A stretch of DNA of 64,000 nucleotides from Naegleria lovaniensis (Eukaryota; Heterolobosea; Eutetramitea; Acrasida; Naegleriidae): the NCBI RefSeq assembly GCF_003324165.1, contig NW_025407850.1:434001-498000 (forward strand). Direction: 5' to 3'. Below are positions 1 through 9,454 of this stretch, one piece after another. Each line of letters starts with the position of its first letter. Position 1 is the first letter of the stretch. Made by a program: the position numbers and the translations under genes. The notes beneath the pieces were generated by a model. It was not told the origin of the DNA and searched no databases. It worked only from the letters and a program-made list of their open reading frames with translations.

Positions 1-536
1 GTCAAATCAAAAAATTGGATGGAATATTTTTCATTGTTTTCAACAATGGGTGCACCCTTAGTTTTAGCACTAATAAATAATTCACCCTCATTGTTTCTAT
101 ACTTGTATAAAACAATATTGGAACCATTCCATTTCTTCATAAAGCAGTAATAGAACAATCCTTTCATTGATTTGAAATGAGATTCAGGTAAGAGGGACAT
201 TCCCTTTTGCTTTTTTTGTTTTTTGGGATACAAGTAATTTAAATTGGGAATGTTATAAACTATATTTGGAGTATTTAAATCAATATTATTGATATTGTCA
301 ATGATCATTGACCCATTAAATTTTCCATGTTTAGTAATAATATAGCCTTTGATAATATTTAAAGTATTAAATGGATCTCTACATTCAAAATATTTCAAAT
401 CTCTATCAATATTTGAAATTGAAAATGTTTTGTTGAGAATTTCCATAGTTTTAGTGTTTGAAATTTTTAATGATCCAGAATGTCGTTGTTTGTTCCTTTC
501 CGATGATGATGACTCGGAAGAAGGTTGTGAAGACAT
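1..536 (-). CDS. RNA-ligase-like protein, 3' part cut by window edge
   Basis: An open frame begins at an ATG directly preceded by eight A residues and runs off the left edge, giving about 178 residues. After a Ser-rich start, the visible C-terminal part contains KKWNGSNIVLYKYR (about residues 134-147) and then GELFISAKTKGAP. This has the layout of nucleotidyltransferase motif I (KxDG/KxNG, the AMP-accepting lysine) followed by the FxSKG strand of T4 Rnl1-type RNA ligases. Motifs III-V would lie outside the window, so the call rests on one motif and its spacing. If correct, the protein would join RNA ends through a lysyl-AMP intermediate. It is divergent from the GYF gene at 729. It could instead be another member of the covalent nucleotidyltransferase superfamily. 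Confidence 0.5.
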   Translation of the reverse strand, partial: MSSQPSSESSSSERNKQRHSGSLKISNTKTMEILNKTFSISNIDRDLKYFECRDPFNTLNIIKGYIITKHGKFNGSMIIDNINNIDLNTPNIVYNIPNLNYLYPKKQKKQKGMSLLPESHFKSMKGLFYYCFMKKWNGSNIVLYKYRNNEGELFISAKTKGAPIVENNEKYSIQFFDL

Positions 537-728
537 TTTTTTTTGCCACAGTTCCGAACCAGTGCAACTCTGAAACCAACTTCAATATTGCAACAACACA
601 TGGAACCTTGATAGTGCTAGTTTCATACGTTATAATATAAATACAAATGGCTTTCTAACTATACACTAACTAACCAAATACTCTGTTTCGTTGAAGTGGT
701 ATTTTCAAATTTCTAAAATTAAAAAAAA

Positions 729-1715
729 ATGAAACGAAAATTCGAACACTCTTCCGCTCCATCAAACAGCAGCAACAAACATGTCAAATTCTCATCAGTA
801 ACAACAACATCAAGTCATGATCATGTCGAGAACACCACACAGCATGCTGATGAGTCCAAACACACTCTTCAATCCATTCGTGAGGCTAAATCTCTCCGAA
901 CGATCAAACAATTGCAAGGCTTTGAACATACCACATCCATTCTCGGACAAGTCAATGAAACGGGAAGTGGATTAGAAGGTGAAGAAGGAAATTTAAATCA
1001 AGAACGTTTTATTGATGAAGAAAATAATAATACAGTGATGGAACCTTTTCATTTAGAAGCAGAACGAATGGAAGGAATATTTAAAGATAAACAAACCAAA
1101 GCAGAAGAACAACGAAAAAAAAAGAAAAAATTACAACAACGATCAATTAACAAAGTCATTAGAAAAAATGAAAGTGATGAAGAGGATAGTGATGATAATG
1201 AAGAGACAGATGTGTGGGCAGATGATTTGGAAGAAATGAACCCATCCTTATCCAAAAAACAAGTTCTTTCGAATGAAAAAGAGGAAGAACATACAACACT
1301 TCCTGAATTAACACTCTCTGAATGTCATCAATATATTGTAGATCATCTTGTAGATCGAAAAGAGACAATTTCTAAGGCATTACAACGATTGAAAAAATCA
1401 CCTAGTACTAGGAATGAAGAGGAGGATGCGTCAAAAGTATACAATGAATTAATCAAAATTGCAAATATTTTAATTACCCATTACAATATTTATGATATTT
1501 ATGACAAAAAAAGAGAATCGTTTCAAAAAAGAGTGAAATGGGAATATCGAGTTAAAGATACCAATGAAATTCATGGTCCATTCTCAACAAGTGACATGAT
1601 AGCATGGATTGAACATGGAATGTTAACCAACGATAATGTACAAGTAAGAATATTCTGTGGTGAAAGTGATGATTTTTTAGAATTGAATTCTGTGGATTTT
1701 ACAAAATATGAATAA
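729..1715 (+). CDS. GYF-domain protein, CD2BP2/Lin1 (U5-52K) homologue
   Basis: Intronless, 328 aa, starting at an ATG preceded by a run of A. The N-terminus is basic and the middle strongly charged (Lys-rich about 120-140, Asp/Glu-rich about 148-170), as in CD2BP2 and yeast Lin1. The last 65 residues are a GYF domain: WEYR at about 271, then IHGPFSTSDMIAWIEHGML, then a short strand pair. The length matches human CD2BP2 (341 aa) and Lin1 (340 aa). Family knowledge: CD2BP2 is the 52K component of the U5 snRNP, present in U5 and U4/U6.U5 tri-snRNP precursors and released before spliceosome activation; its GYF domain binds the U5-15K protein or Pro-rich peptides. It is convergent with the RING gene, 66 bp apart. 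Confidence 0.88.
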   Translation: MKRKFEHSSAPSNSSNKHVKFSSVTTTSSHDHVENTTQHADESKHTLQSIREAKSLRTIKQLQGFEHTTSILGQVNETGSGLEGEEGNLNQERFIDEENNNTVMEPFHLEAERMEGIFKDKQTKAEEQRKKKKKLQQRSINKVIRKNESDEEDSDDNEETDVWADDLEEMNPSLSKKQVLSNEKEEEHTTLPELTLSECHQYIVDHLVDRKETISKALQRLKKSPSTRNEEEDASKVYNELIKIANILITHYNIYDIYDKKRESFQKRVKWEYRVKDTNEIHGPFSTSDMIAWIEHGMLTNDNVQVRIFCGESDDFLELNSVDFTKYE

Positions 1716-1781
1716 TACCATGGTGGTTCATTTGTATGTGTACATATATTCTCTCGAGATATAAATCTACACAAACGCAAT

Positions 1782-2795
1782 CTACAAATATAATGTAAAA
1801 GAGTAATAAAAATCCAAAAAAGAATGCCAATCGTCGAATAAAGCCTTGAAATTCTTCTTGTTCAGAAGGAGGTGGATGAATACGACTTGTTGTTGTGCCA
1901 TTCCCAAACTAGCACCACCTCCAGTACTGGTGGTACCACTACTACTACTGTATTGAATATCAAAAAATGGAAAGAATCGAAATGCATCAGCAAATAAGAA
2001 TGATGATCCAGTAGTGCCACTGCTTGCATGAATTCCTCCACCTATTGGACTTCCAAATCCCAATCCTCCTCCCATTCCAAAGAAATTACCTCCTCCAAAT
2101 ATATTTCCCATATTATGAAATGGATTATAATTTGGATTTGGTGTTGTTCTAGAATCTGTATATTGTGCACGAGGTCTTGAAGGAACACCATCACTATTTT
2201 GAAATGTCTGATTTTCATTAGAATCACTTCTCGTGTTACTACTACTTCCTCTACCATAAATAGGAATTATTTTATCTTGTTGAATACCTGCTTTACAAAC
2301 AGGACATTGTAAATTTTGAGTAGAATGACTTTGCATCCATCTATAAAGACATGACCAACAATATAAATGTCCGCATTGAGTAATGACTGGTTCATTGGCT
2401 GTATCAAAACAAATATTACAAGACCACATGGAATCTGAATCATGAGATGTGTTTGGATTGGAATTAGGCTGCTGCTGTACATGGGAAGTGTTGTTATCAG
2501 TAGTCGTGTTGCTAGTGGAATCAATATGAGAAGGAGGTGTGGTTGTATGGTCCGTGTGATGATGATTTACATTTACTTGTACTTGTTGGTGTATGCTCGT
2601 AGTGTTGCTTGTATTAGTTTCTTCATCGGAAACATAATCTGATATAATTGGATCCTCATTGGATCTTTCCAATGTCATCATGGAATTAGGTATGGGTGTT
2701 GTGGTTGGATTCTCCTCTGTGGTCGGACCGGATGATGATGATAGCGTTGTCGCTTCCGATTCGGGCAGTGATGGTGGTAGGGATAAACGTCGCAT
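1782..2795 (-). CDS. RING-finger E3 ubiquitin ligase, RNF5/RNF185 (RMA1) type
   Basis: The start ATG follows a run of A. Ser/Thr/Asn/His-rich residues 1-120 precede a C3HC4 RING at about 124-172, beginning [20 protein letters not shown] and ending CPVCKAGI, then the IPIYGRG continuation typical of RNF5/RNF185. The middle is Gly/Phe-rich. In family members the chain ends in one or two membrane helices that place the ligase in the ER membrane for quality control. As read here the tail is a poor helix (ending SFTLYL). In another frame the same DNA reads [20 protein letters not shown] and then a clear hydrophobic stretch ([12 protein letters not shown]), so a frame break near 1900-1915 is likely. 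Orthology to RNF5/185 is confident; the exact C-terminus is not. Confidence 0.8.
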   Translation of the reverse strand: MRRLSLPPSLPESEATTLSSSSGPTTEENPTTTPIPNSMMTLERSNEDPIISDYVSDEETNTSNTTSIHQQVQVNVNHHHTDHTTTPPSHIDSTSNTTTDNNTSHVQQQPNSNPNTSHDSDSMWSCNICFDTANEPVITQCGHLYCWSCLYRWMQSHSTQNLQCPVCKAGIQQDKIIPIYGRGSSSNTRSDSNENQTFQNSDGVPSRPRAQYTDSRTTPNPNYNPFHNMGNIFGGGNFFGMGGGLGFGSPIGGGIHASSGTTGSSFLFADAFRFFPFFDIQYSSSSGTTSTGGGASLGMAQQQVVFIHLLLNKKNFKALFDDWHSFLDFYYSFTLYL

Positions 2796-2991
2796 TTTTT
2801 TTATGTTTATTGTTTAAAGAGAAAACTGGTTGAAGAATCTTCGAAGCAAAGCCTTAACACGTGTTTTATAAACAAGTGCATGTCACACAAGTGTTTCCAA
2901 GAACTAGTGATTAAATGCTCCATTCTGACTAGTAGTACTACTCCTTAATACTCGAGTATTTTAGATATATATAGATATATATAGATATTGT

Positions 2992-5372
2992 CTAACGATC
3001 ATTCCTCTTCTCAATAATATTCTTATTCTTTTCATGAATATATTTCGCCATATAATGACTAGTTCGATATTGATTCAATGACAATACATGCTGTACATAA
3101 TTATAAGGTGAAGAATAATAGGACATTCCAAGTAAAATCTTGTCTTCATACACTCTCTTAATATCAAATAATAATTGATGAGTATTTGTATCTTTACAAA
3201 ATAATTGTGAGAGTATTGAATAGCCTTGTTGGGATGCTTTTTTCCATAAAGATTCATTCGTATAGAGAGAGTGAGCATGGGAAATGAATTCATTGAGAGA
3301 ATGTGCAATGAGTCCACCCCAGTGAGTGTGGATGTGACCATGATGACATGATTTGTTGTTATGATGATGATGATCATGATGGTCATGATTAACATTTTCA
3401 CTCCACATGTTCATTTCATCATTTTCGTCAATATTCATTCCTTCATATCCAATGAGTGTTGAAACACATGGTAATCCATACATCCATCCATCTGCAATTT
3501 TACCCTTTGAAGAATCAATATGATGATGAGTAATTTAGAATCAATATGATGAGAATATCAACCATTTAAAAAGAAGAATTCATCATGATCAAATCAACAT
3601 TATTATTATTATTGAAAGTATAACCATAAATATCACCATTCATATCCATAAATATCACCATTCATATCCATATATATATATATATTGATATTCATTCATT
3701 ACAAATCAAATTGCAATTCACTTACCTTAATTCCAGCACCAGCTCTCAACATGGCCAAATTCACTCGATACTTGAACATTTCATTTAAATTCATCATTTT
3801 ACCTTTCACATAAAAATTCAATGATTTAGATGTGAGTGAATGAATACACGATGAATCTAAATAGGCTCCATAGATATGACATTCAGTAGTTGGTAATTTG
3901 GAATGAATGAATGGCCATACATGATATCTTAAATAATTGATAGAATCCTTATTGGGTGGATGATTTCCATTTCCAATACTCATAAAATGTTTACGTGAAT
4001 GAAAAGAAGTGTCATGATAAAATTCATTACTAACATTGCAATTAGTGTCATTATGATCATGTTGTGTATTATTACTACAAGTATTACTATTACTATTCAT
4101 AGTATCACCACAATTACTACTGATACTATTAGTACTAGAACTACTTCTAGAATTGTTATCACTACCATGACTGCTGCTAGTACTAGTACATCCACCCAAG
4201 ATACTACCATGACCAGTAGTATGAACACCACCATCACCACAACCACCACTTGAAGATGGTGTAGAATAAAAGAATGAAGCCATTGCAATCTTTTGTTTTG
4301 GAATTCCATAATCATGTAATAAATATTTAAATTCATCTCTGCTCACAATTAAAGATAAATCACTTCGATAAATCGATGATAATTCTCTTAATAATAATTC
4401 ATTAGTGGCATTGGGTTTGTTTATGGACACAAATGGTTCTTGCTGTTGTTGTTGATATTGTTGTTGATGATATTGTTGTTGATGATTGGAATGAAATGTC
4501 GACATACGATTGGAATGATCATTCCTTAATTGTTCCATTCTAAAATTTCTTAAACTTCTCAAATCTTGAGTATCTGTTATAAATAGAGTATGATGATGAG
4601 GCTCTAATAATTCTCTAGCTCTAAAACTATAAATCTCTTCACTAATCATTGTATCAAATATACATATATTTAATATAGGATGATGATGATTAGTAGGGAT
4701 GGTAGTGGTTGTATCATGTGTTGTACGACAATGAATATATTCTTTTAAAAATTCATCCATACTTGATAAATCATTGCTTTCAATGGTTTTTAATTTAAAT
4801 GATGTAAATTGATCTCTAAAATCATGATAAAATTGTTGAGCTTGAATAGTATGAATGGATTGTGGTGAAATAAAAGTGACATGAAGTGATGTATGAGGAA
4901 GAGTCTGAGAATCATTTGTATCCTTCTTGAAATCATTCTCACAGTAATGAATGTCATTTGTTTTTTTCAAATTCATTTTTTGATGAAATTCATGAATTAA
5001 ATCTCGTGTAGGATGATTTAAATAATAAGGTAATTGTTTGAATGATTCTAATAATTGATAAATTCGAACAGAACTTGCAGTTGCTGATAATTCTGGAAAT
5101 CTCATTGCAAAATATAAAATATGAATGGTTGAGAGTTTTGATGATGAAGGTGAGGATGTATGTACTCGTGATGAATTATTCTCAAAAGAAGTGAAATCAT
5201 GTTGAAGACTTGTAGAATAATTTGATGTAATTTCCACTCTGTTCATTGTTCGGTTGTAAATAAATTGATGTGTGTTCTTCGTCGTCAAATAGATTCGGTT
5301 CCGAATGGATGTCGAATGTTGTACAACACGAGTGGCCATGATCATGCTCTTCCTGCCGTGTATGACAAGCAT
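2992..5372 (-). CDS. Glycosyltransferase-like protein (GT group 1 fold), two exons
   Basis: Exon 1 is 5372-3726 and exon 2 is 3504-2992; the 221-bp intron starts gtaagtg and ends caaag. Splicing keeps frame and restores the glycosyltransferase signature AGIKGKIADGWMYGLPCVST across the junction, giving about 719 aa. I placed the start at the first true ATG (MLVIHGRKS); the frame is open farther upstream but without an ATG. The N-terminal part (FAMRFPELSATASSVRIYQL) fits the acceptor-side Rossmann half of GT-B enzymes. The middle has His/Gln and Ser/Asn runs, and a His-rich block lies near the end of exon 2. Substrate is unknown. The Arg/Ser-rich first 35 residues could be an organelle-targeting peptide. 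It is divergent from the macrodomain gene, 102 bp between the start codons. Confidence 0.65.
3624..3680. repeat. 22-bp tandem repeat inside the glycosyltransferase intron
   Basis: Two perfect copies of a 22-bp unit (beginning ccataaatatcaccattcat) at 3624-3645 and 3646-3667, followed by a degenerate third start and a (ta)n run. They lie wholly in the intron at 3505-3725, near its 5' splice site on the minus strand. Confidence 0.85.
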
Positions 5373-5474
5373 TTTTAAACCAAACACTGGTTGTCATTGG
5401 ATTCATGTTCCTTGTTCTGAGTCTTGTCGCAATCCTACTTGAATGTTCTTGAAGAAGAGTTTTCTTCAAAAAAA

Positions 5475-6975
5475 ATGCTTCCAAACAACGATGGAGACTC
5501 AACAACAACAACCACGGTGATGGAAGATTCTCAAGAAACCTCATCTTCCAATGCTAGTAGTAGTACTTTGAATTCTACTGAATCGTTATTTTCCACTCTT
5601 CCAATTTCACCTTCATTGGTGGGATGGACTGAACCTGCCACACTCCAAGAAAAGAGATCACTCTATGCGTGTGGTGATGATTATGTTACATTGGATCAAT
5701 TAGAATTATATCCATCGTATGCTGAAAAGAATCAACTTCAACAACCAACCATTGAAGGTATTAAGAAAATCTTTTCTTCCTATCGAGTCAAAGAATATCC
5801 AATTTTATCTCAATTCAATGCTGAACATGATGCAATCAAGAAGGGTTATTATGAATACAATGAAGAAATTAATAAGAAGATTTCTTTTTTTAGAGGAGAT
5901 GTTTCTCAATTAGAAATTGATGCTGTGGTCAATGCTGCAAATGAATCCTTGTTAGGTGGAGGTGGTATTGATGGAGGTGAGTTGTTGTTGTAGTTATCAT
6001 GAATTGTGGTAGAGTATAGTATATGGATGTATGGACATTGTGTTGGGGAATGACATTTTCTTCACACATGTGTTGGAATGGAATATTTGATGACTTCACA
6101 CATGTGAATGATTCATGATGACACCAACATTTGCTGATCATGACATGATTCATGATGACACCAACATTTGCTGATCATGAAATGATCCATTGGTGGTCAT
6201 AACAGCTATTCATAGAGCTGCTGGTGGTATTTTAAGAAAATACAATGCTCTTCTTCATGGATGTGATACAGGTTGTACAAAGATTTCACCAGGATTTAAA
6301 TTACCAGCTAAATATATTCTTCATACAGGTGAGTGAGTGTATGATACGAGATTTATGTAGGAATTGGAGATGTACAATGATTATTGATTTGTTTATTATT
6401 ATTGATTTTATGATTGTATTGGATCATTGATTCCATCATTATTATAATAATATTGACATTGTATTCGTTGATCCCATGTATTGAAATTTATAATGAATTC
6501 ATATTGATACTACTACTCTCTCACACACTCACACACTCGCACACTCTCACACACTCACTCTCTACAGTGGGTCCAGTTGGAGAGAATCCTCAAAAATTAA
6601 TTAGTGCCTATACCACATGTCTTGAATTAGTTGAACAATATCATATTAAGAGTGTTGCATTTTGTGGTATTAGTACTGGAATTTTTGGTTATCCATTGGA
6701 CAAGGCAACAATTATTGCCATGCATACGGTACGACAATGGATGGAAATTCATCATGAAAAAGTGGATCGAATTATTTTCAGTAAGTATTAGATTTGGTAT
6801 GATATTGGAATATTAATGATGATGATCATTCATTGTGTTTACATTCGGAATGTGTTTATGTGATATTATCATCATGATTGAACTTCTATATTTCATAGTT
6901 ACTTTTTTAAAGAAGGAAGTCGACATGTACAACACTGTAGCTCCCTATTTCTTCCCTTTCAAGCCATTACAATAA
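5475..6975 (+). CDS. Macrodomain ADP-ribosyl hydrolase, MACROD1/2 type, four exons
   Basis: Exons 5475-5976, 6206-6328, 6568-6780 and 6899-6975 give 304 aa. All three introns are gt..ag and every junction keeps the macrodomain in register: [19 protein letters not shown] joins [13 protein letters not shown] joins VGPVG, and RIIF joins ITFLKKEV. The family hallmark NAANxxLxGGGGVDGAIHxAAG is fully present, with Asn and Gly residues for ADP-ribose binding. [15 protein letters not shown] is the second substrate loop. Residues 1-140 are an acidic, low-complexity extension plus a helix-rich segment seen in longer MACROD proteins. Family members remove mono-ADP-ribose from acidic residues and deacetylate O-acetyl-ADP-ribose. 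The start ATG follows seven A; an in-frame open stretch upstream has no ATG. Confidence 0.88.
6108..6183. repeat. Two-copy 37-bp tandem duplication in intron 1 of the macrodomain gene
   Basis: The segment starting gattcatgatgacaccaaca at 6110 is repeated without change from 6147, with a period of 37 bp. It ends about 25 bp before the 3' splice site at 6205. Confidence 0.9.
6515..6567. repeat. (CA/CT)n microsatellite forming the 3' end of macrodomain intron 2
   Basis: An imperfect ctcacacactcacacactcg-type run of roughly 50 bp leads directly into the acceptor ctacag at 6567. It supplies the pyrimidine-rich tract before the splice site. Confidence 0.8.
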
Positions 6976-6976
6976 A

Positions 6977-7035
6977 GATTGAGTATGATCATACTTTCGC
7001 TCCTTCTATTGAGCTTCGAACCACATGACTCAATC
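6977..7035. other. Palindrome and inverted repeat just after the macrodomain stop codon
   Basis: An aataaa lies at the TAA stop. It is followed by a perfect 14-bp palindrome, agtatgatcatact (6982-6995). The 9-bp arm agattgagt at about 6976-6984 is the exact reverse complement of actcaatct at about 7027-7035, so the 3'-UTR could fold into a hairpin or bind a dimeric protein. Function is unknown. Confidence 0.5.
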
Positions 7036-7184
7036 TCCTTTTAGAGACTGGTCGCTCCCACACCTTGTTATTGATTGTGATGAAATTTGAAAAACGTTTC
7101 AACACAAACACTCAAAAAAATTATAACCTTGTTCACACAGTACCCTCATCATCATCGTCGTCGTCGCGTCTGATATTATTTCAA

Positions 7185-8542
7185 ATGTCTGATCAACAAC
7201 AACAACCCCAACAACAACCAGGAACAGTTGTCTATGCTCAACAACCTATTGGTGTACAACAACAAGGACAACCAGGAGTACTAGTTCAACAACAACAACA
7301 ACAACCCATGATGATGATGGCCTATCCACCACAACAACAACAACCAGGAGGAGTACAACAACCTGTCTATATTCAACAACAACAACCAGGAGGAGTACAA
7401 CCAGGTGTAGTTTATGTACAACAACAACAACCAGGAGGAGTACAACAACCTATCTATGTGCAACAACAACAACCAGGTGGTGGTGTCTATGTTCCACCTC
7501 AATCACAAGTTGTGGTTACCATGCCATCAAGTGGTGGTGGTAGTGGTTCCTTACTTGATCAAATCTTTGCTCCAAATCATAAAGTTAAAGTCAAACAAAG
7601 AATTGAACCTTTTGAATTATTGACTGGATTTGAAACTGAGAATCGTTATGATATTCATTTTGAGAATGGTTATGAAGCTGTAGCATTGGAAGAATCTGAT
7701 TGTTGTGCACGACAATATTGTGGTCCAAGAAGACCATTCAAGGTTGGTTGTGAAATATTTCAATGAAATGTGTGTGTGACACTTATTCTTTCACAATGTT
7801 GAAATTGAAATGAATTGATTGAATTGATTGAATTTATTGAATTTGAAATGAATTTGAAATGAATTTATTGAAAAACTCACCACCATGGATTTGAATTTAA
7901 ATGATGATGATGATGTATATTGAATTTAAATCACAATGTCACACAATCATAGATTCACATTGCTTTAAAAGGAAATGGACAAGAATTTATTACTCTTGAT
8001 CGACCATGGTGTTGGATGTTCCATGAAGTCAATGTATTTGAAACTGCTACGAATACTGCTTTGGGTAAAGTTGAATTGAGATGTTCATTCTTCTCTCGTG
8101 AATTGAATATATTTGATGCAAGTGGTGCAAAGATTTTTGATATTGTTTCACCATGTTGTGAATGTTGGACGTTTTATATTGAAAAGAATGGACAACGTGT
8201 TGGTGAAATTAGGAAAAAGTGGAGTGGATTCTTGAAAGAAGCTTTTACTGATGCTGTAAGTATTTTGATGCAATGGATACTTGTTGTTGTGAATGATGTG
8301 TGTGTTGATAATTATTATGTGTGTCATTCATGATGGTCCATTCACACACAATGAATTGTTTCATGAATGATTGATATACTTCAATGATTGGTATTTATCA
8401 TTAGGATAATTTTGGTATTGAATTCCCAACAAGTGCAACCACTAAGGAAAAGGCAATTCTTCTTGGAGCCTTATTCTTGATTGATTTCTTGTACTTTGAA
8501 GAAAGCGCAAACAATAACAACAATCGCCGTGCTTATTGGTAA
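7185..8542 (+). CDS. Phospholipid scramblase (PLSCR family), three exons
   Basis: Exons 7185-7742, 7953-8255 and 8405-8542 give 332 aa. Introns start gttggt and gtaagt and end catag and attag. Residues 1-115 are Gln/Pro/Gly-rich with repeated QQQQPGG units, like the Pro-rich N-termini of scramblases. The conserved core begins LLDQIFAPNHKVKVKQRIEP, continues through ESDCCARQYCG (the Cys-rich segment palmitoylated in PLSCR1) and FITLDRPWCW, and reaches KEAFTDADNFGIEFP across the second junction, which is the Ca2+-binding segment of the family. The C-terminal hydrophobic helix (ILLGALFLIDFLYFE) is present. Family role: Ca2+-stimulated lipid movement across membranes, although this activity is debated. 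I chose ATG 7185; the open frame upstream has no convincing start. Confidence 0.9.
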
Positions 8543-8549
8543 TTGATTA

Positions 8550-9454
8550 NNNNNNNNNNNNNNNNNNNNNNNNNNNNNNNNNNNNNNNNNNNNNNNNNNN
8601 NNNNNNNNNNNNNNNNNNNNNNNNNNNNNNNNNNNNNNNNNNNNNNNNNNNNNNNNNNNNNNNNNNNNNNNNNNNNNNNNNNNNNNNNNNNNNNNNNNNN
8701 NNNNNNNNNNNNNNNNNNNNNNNNNNNNNNNNNNNNNNNNNNNNNNNNNNNNNNNNNNNNNNNNNNNNNNNNNNNNNNNNNNNNNNNNNNNNNNNNNNNN
8801 NNNNNNNNNNNNNNNNNNNNNNNNNNNNNNNNNNNNNNNNNNNNNNNNNNNNNNNNNNNNNNNNNNNNNNNNNNNNNNNNNNNNNNNNNNNNNNNNNNNN
8901 NNNNNNNNNNNNNNNNNNNNNNNNNNNNNNNNNNNNNNNNNNNNNNNNNNNNNNNNNNNNNNNNNNNNNNNNNNNNNNNNNNNNNNNNNNNNNNNNNNNN
9001 NNNNNNNNNNNNNNNNNNNNNNNNNNNNNNNNNNNNNNNNNNNNNNNNNNNNNNNNNNNNNNNNNNNNNNNNNNNNNNNNNNNNNNNNNNNNNNNNNNNN
9101 NNNNNNNNNNNNNNNNNNNNNNNNNNNNNNNNNNNNNNNNNNNNNNNNNNNNNNNNNNNNNNNNNNNNNNNNNNNNNNNNNNNNNNNNNNNNNNNNNNNN
9201 NNNNNNNNNNNNNNNNNNNNNNNNNNNNNNNNNNNNNNNNNNNNNNNNNNNNNNNNNNNNNNNNNNNNNNNNNNNNNNNNNNNNNNNNNNNNNNNNNNNN
9301 NNNNNNNNNNNNNNNNNNNNNNNNNNNNNNNNNNNNNNNNNNNNNNNNNNNNNNNNNNNNNNNNNNNNNNNNNNNNNNNNNNNNNNNNNNNNNNNNNNNN
9401 NNNNNNNNNNNNNNNNNNNNNNNNNNNNNNNNNNNNNNNNNNNNNNNNNNNNNN
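8550..9454. other. Assembly gap (905 N)
   Basis: An unbroken run of N. It hides the 3' end of the NTase-RNA ligase gene and anything between it and the scramblase stop at 8542. Open frames spanning the gap are artefacts. Confidence 0.99.

Noticed and set aside
6990-7060. ggttcga on the minus strand, resembling a tRNA B box
   Set aside because: No matching acceptor stem, anticodon arm or A box at the required spacing.
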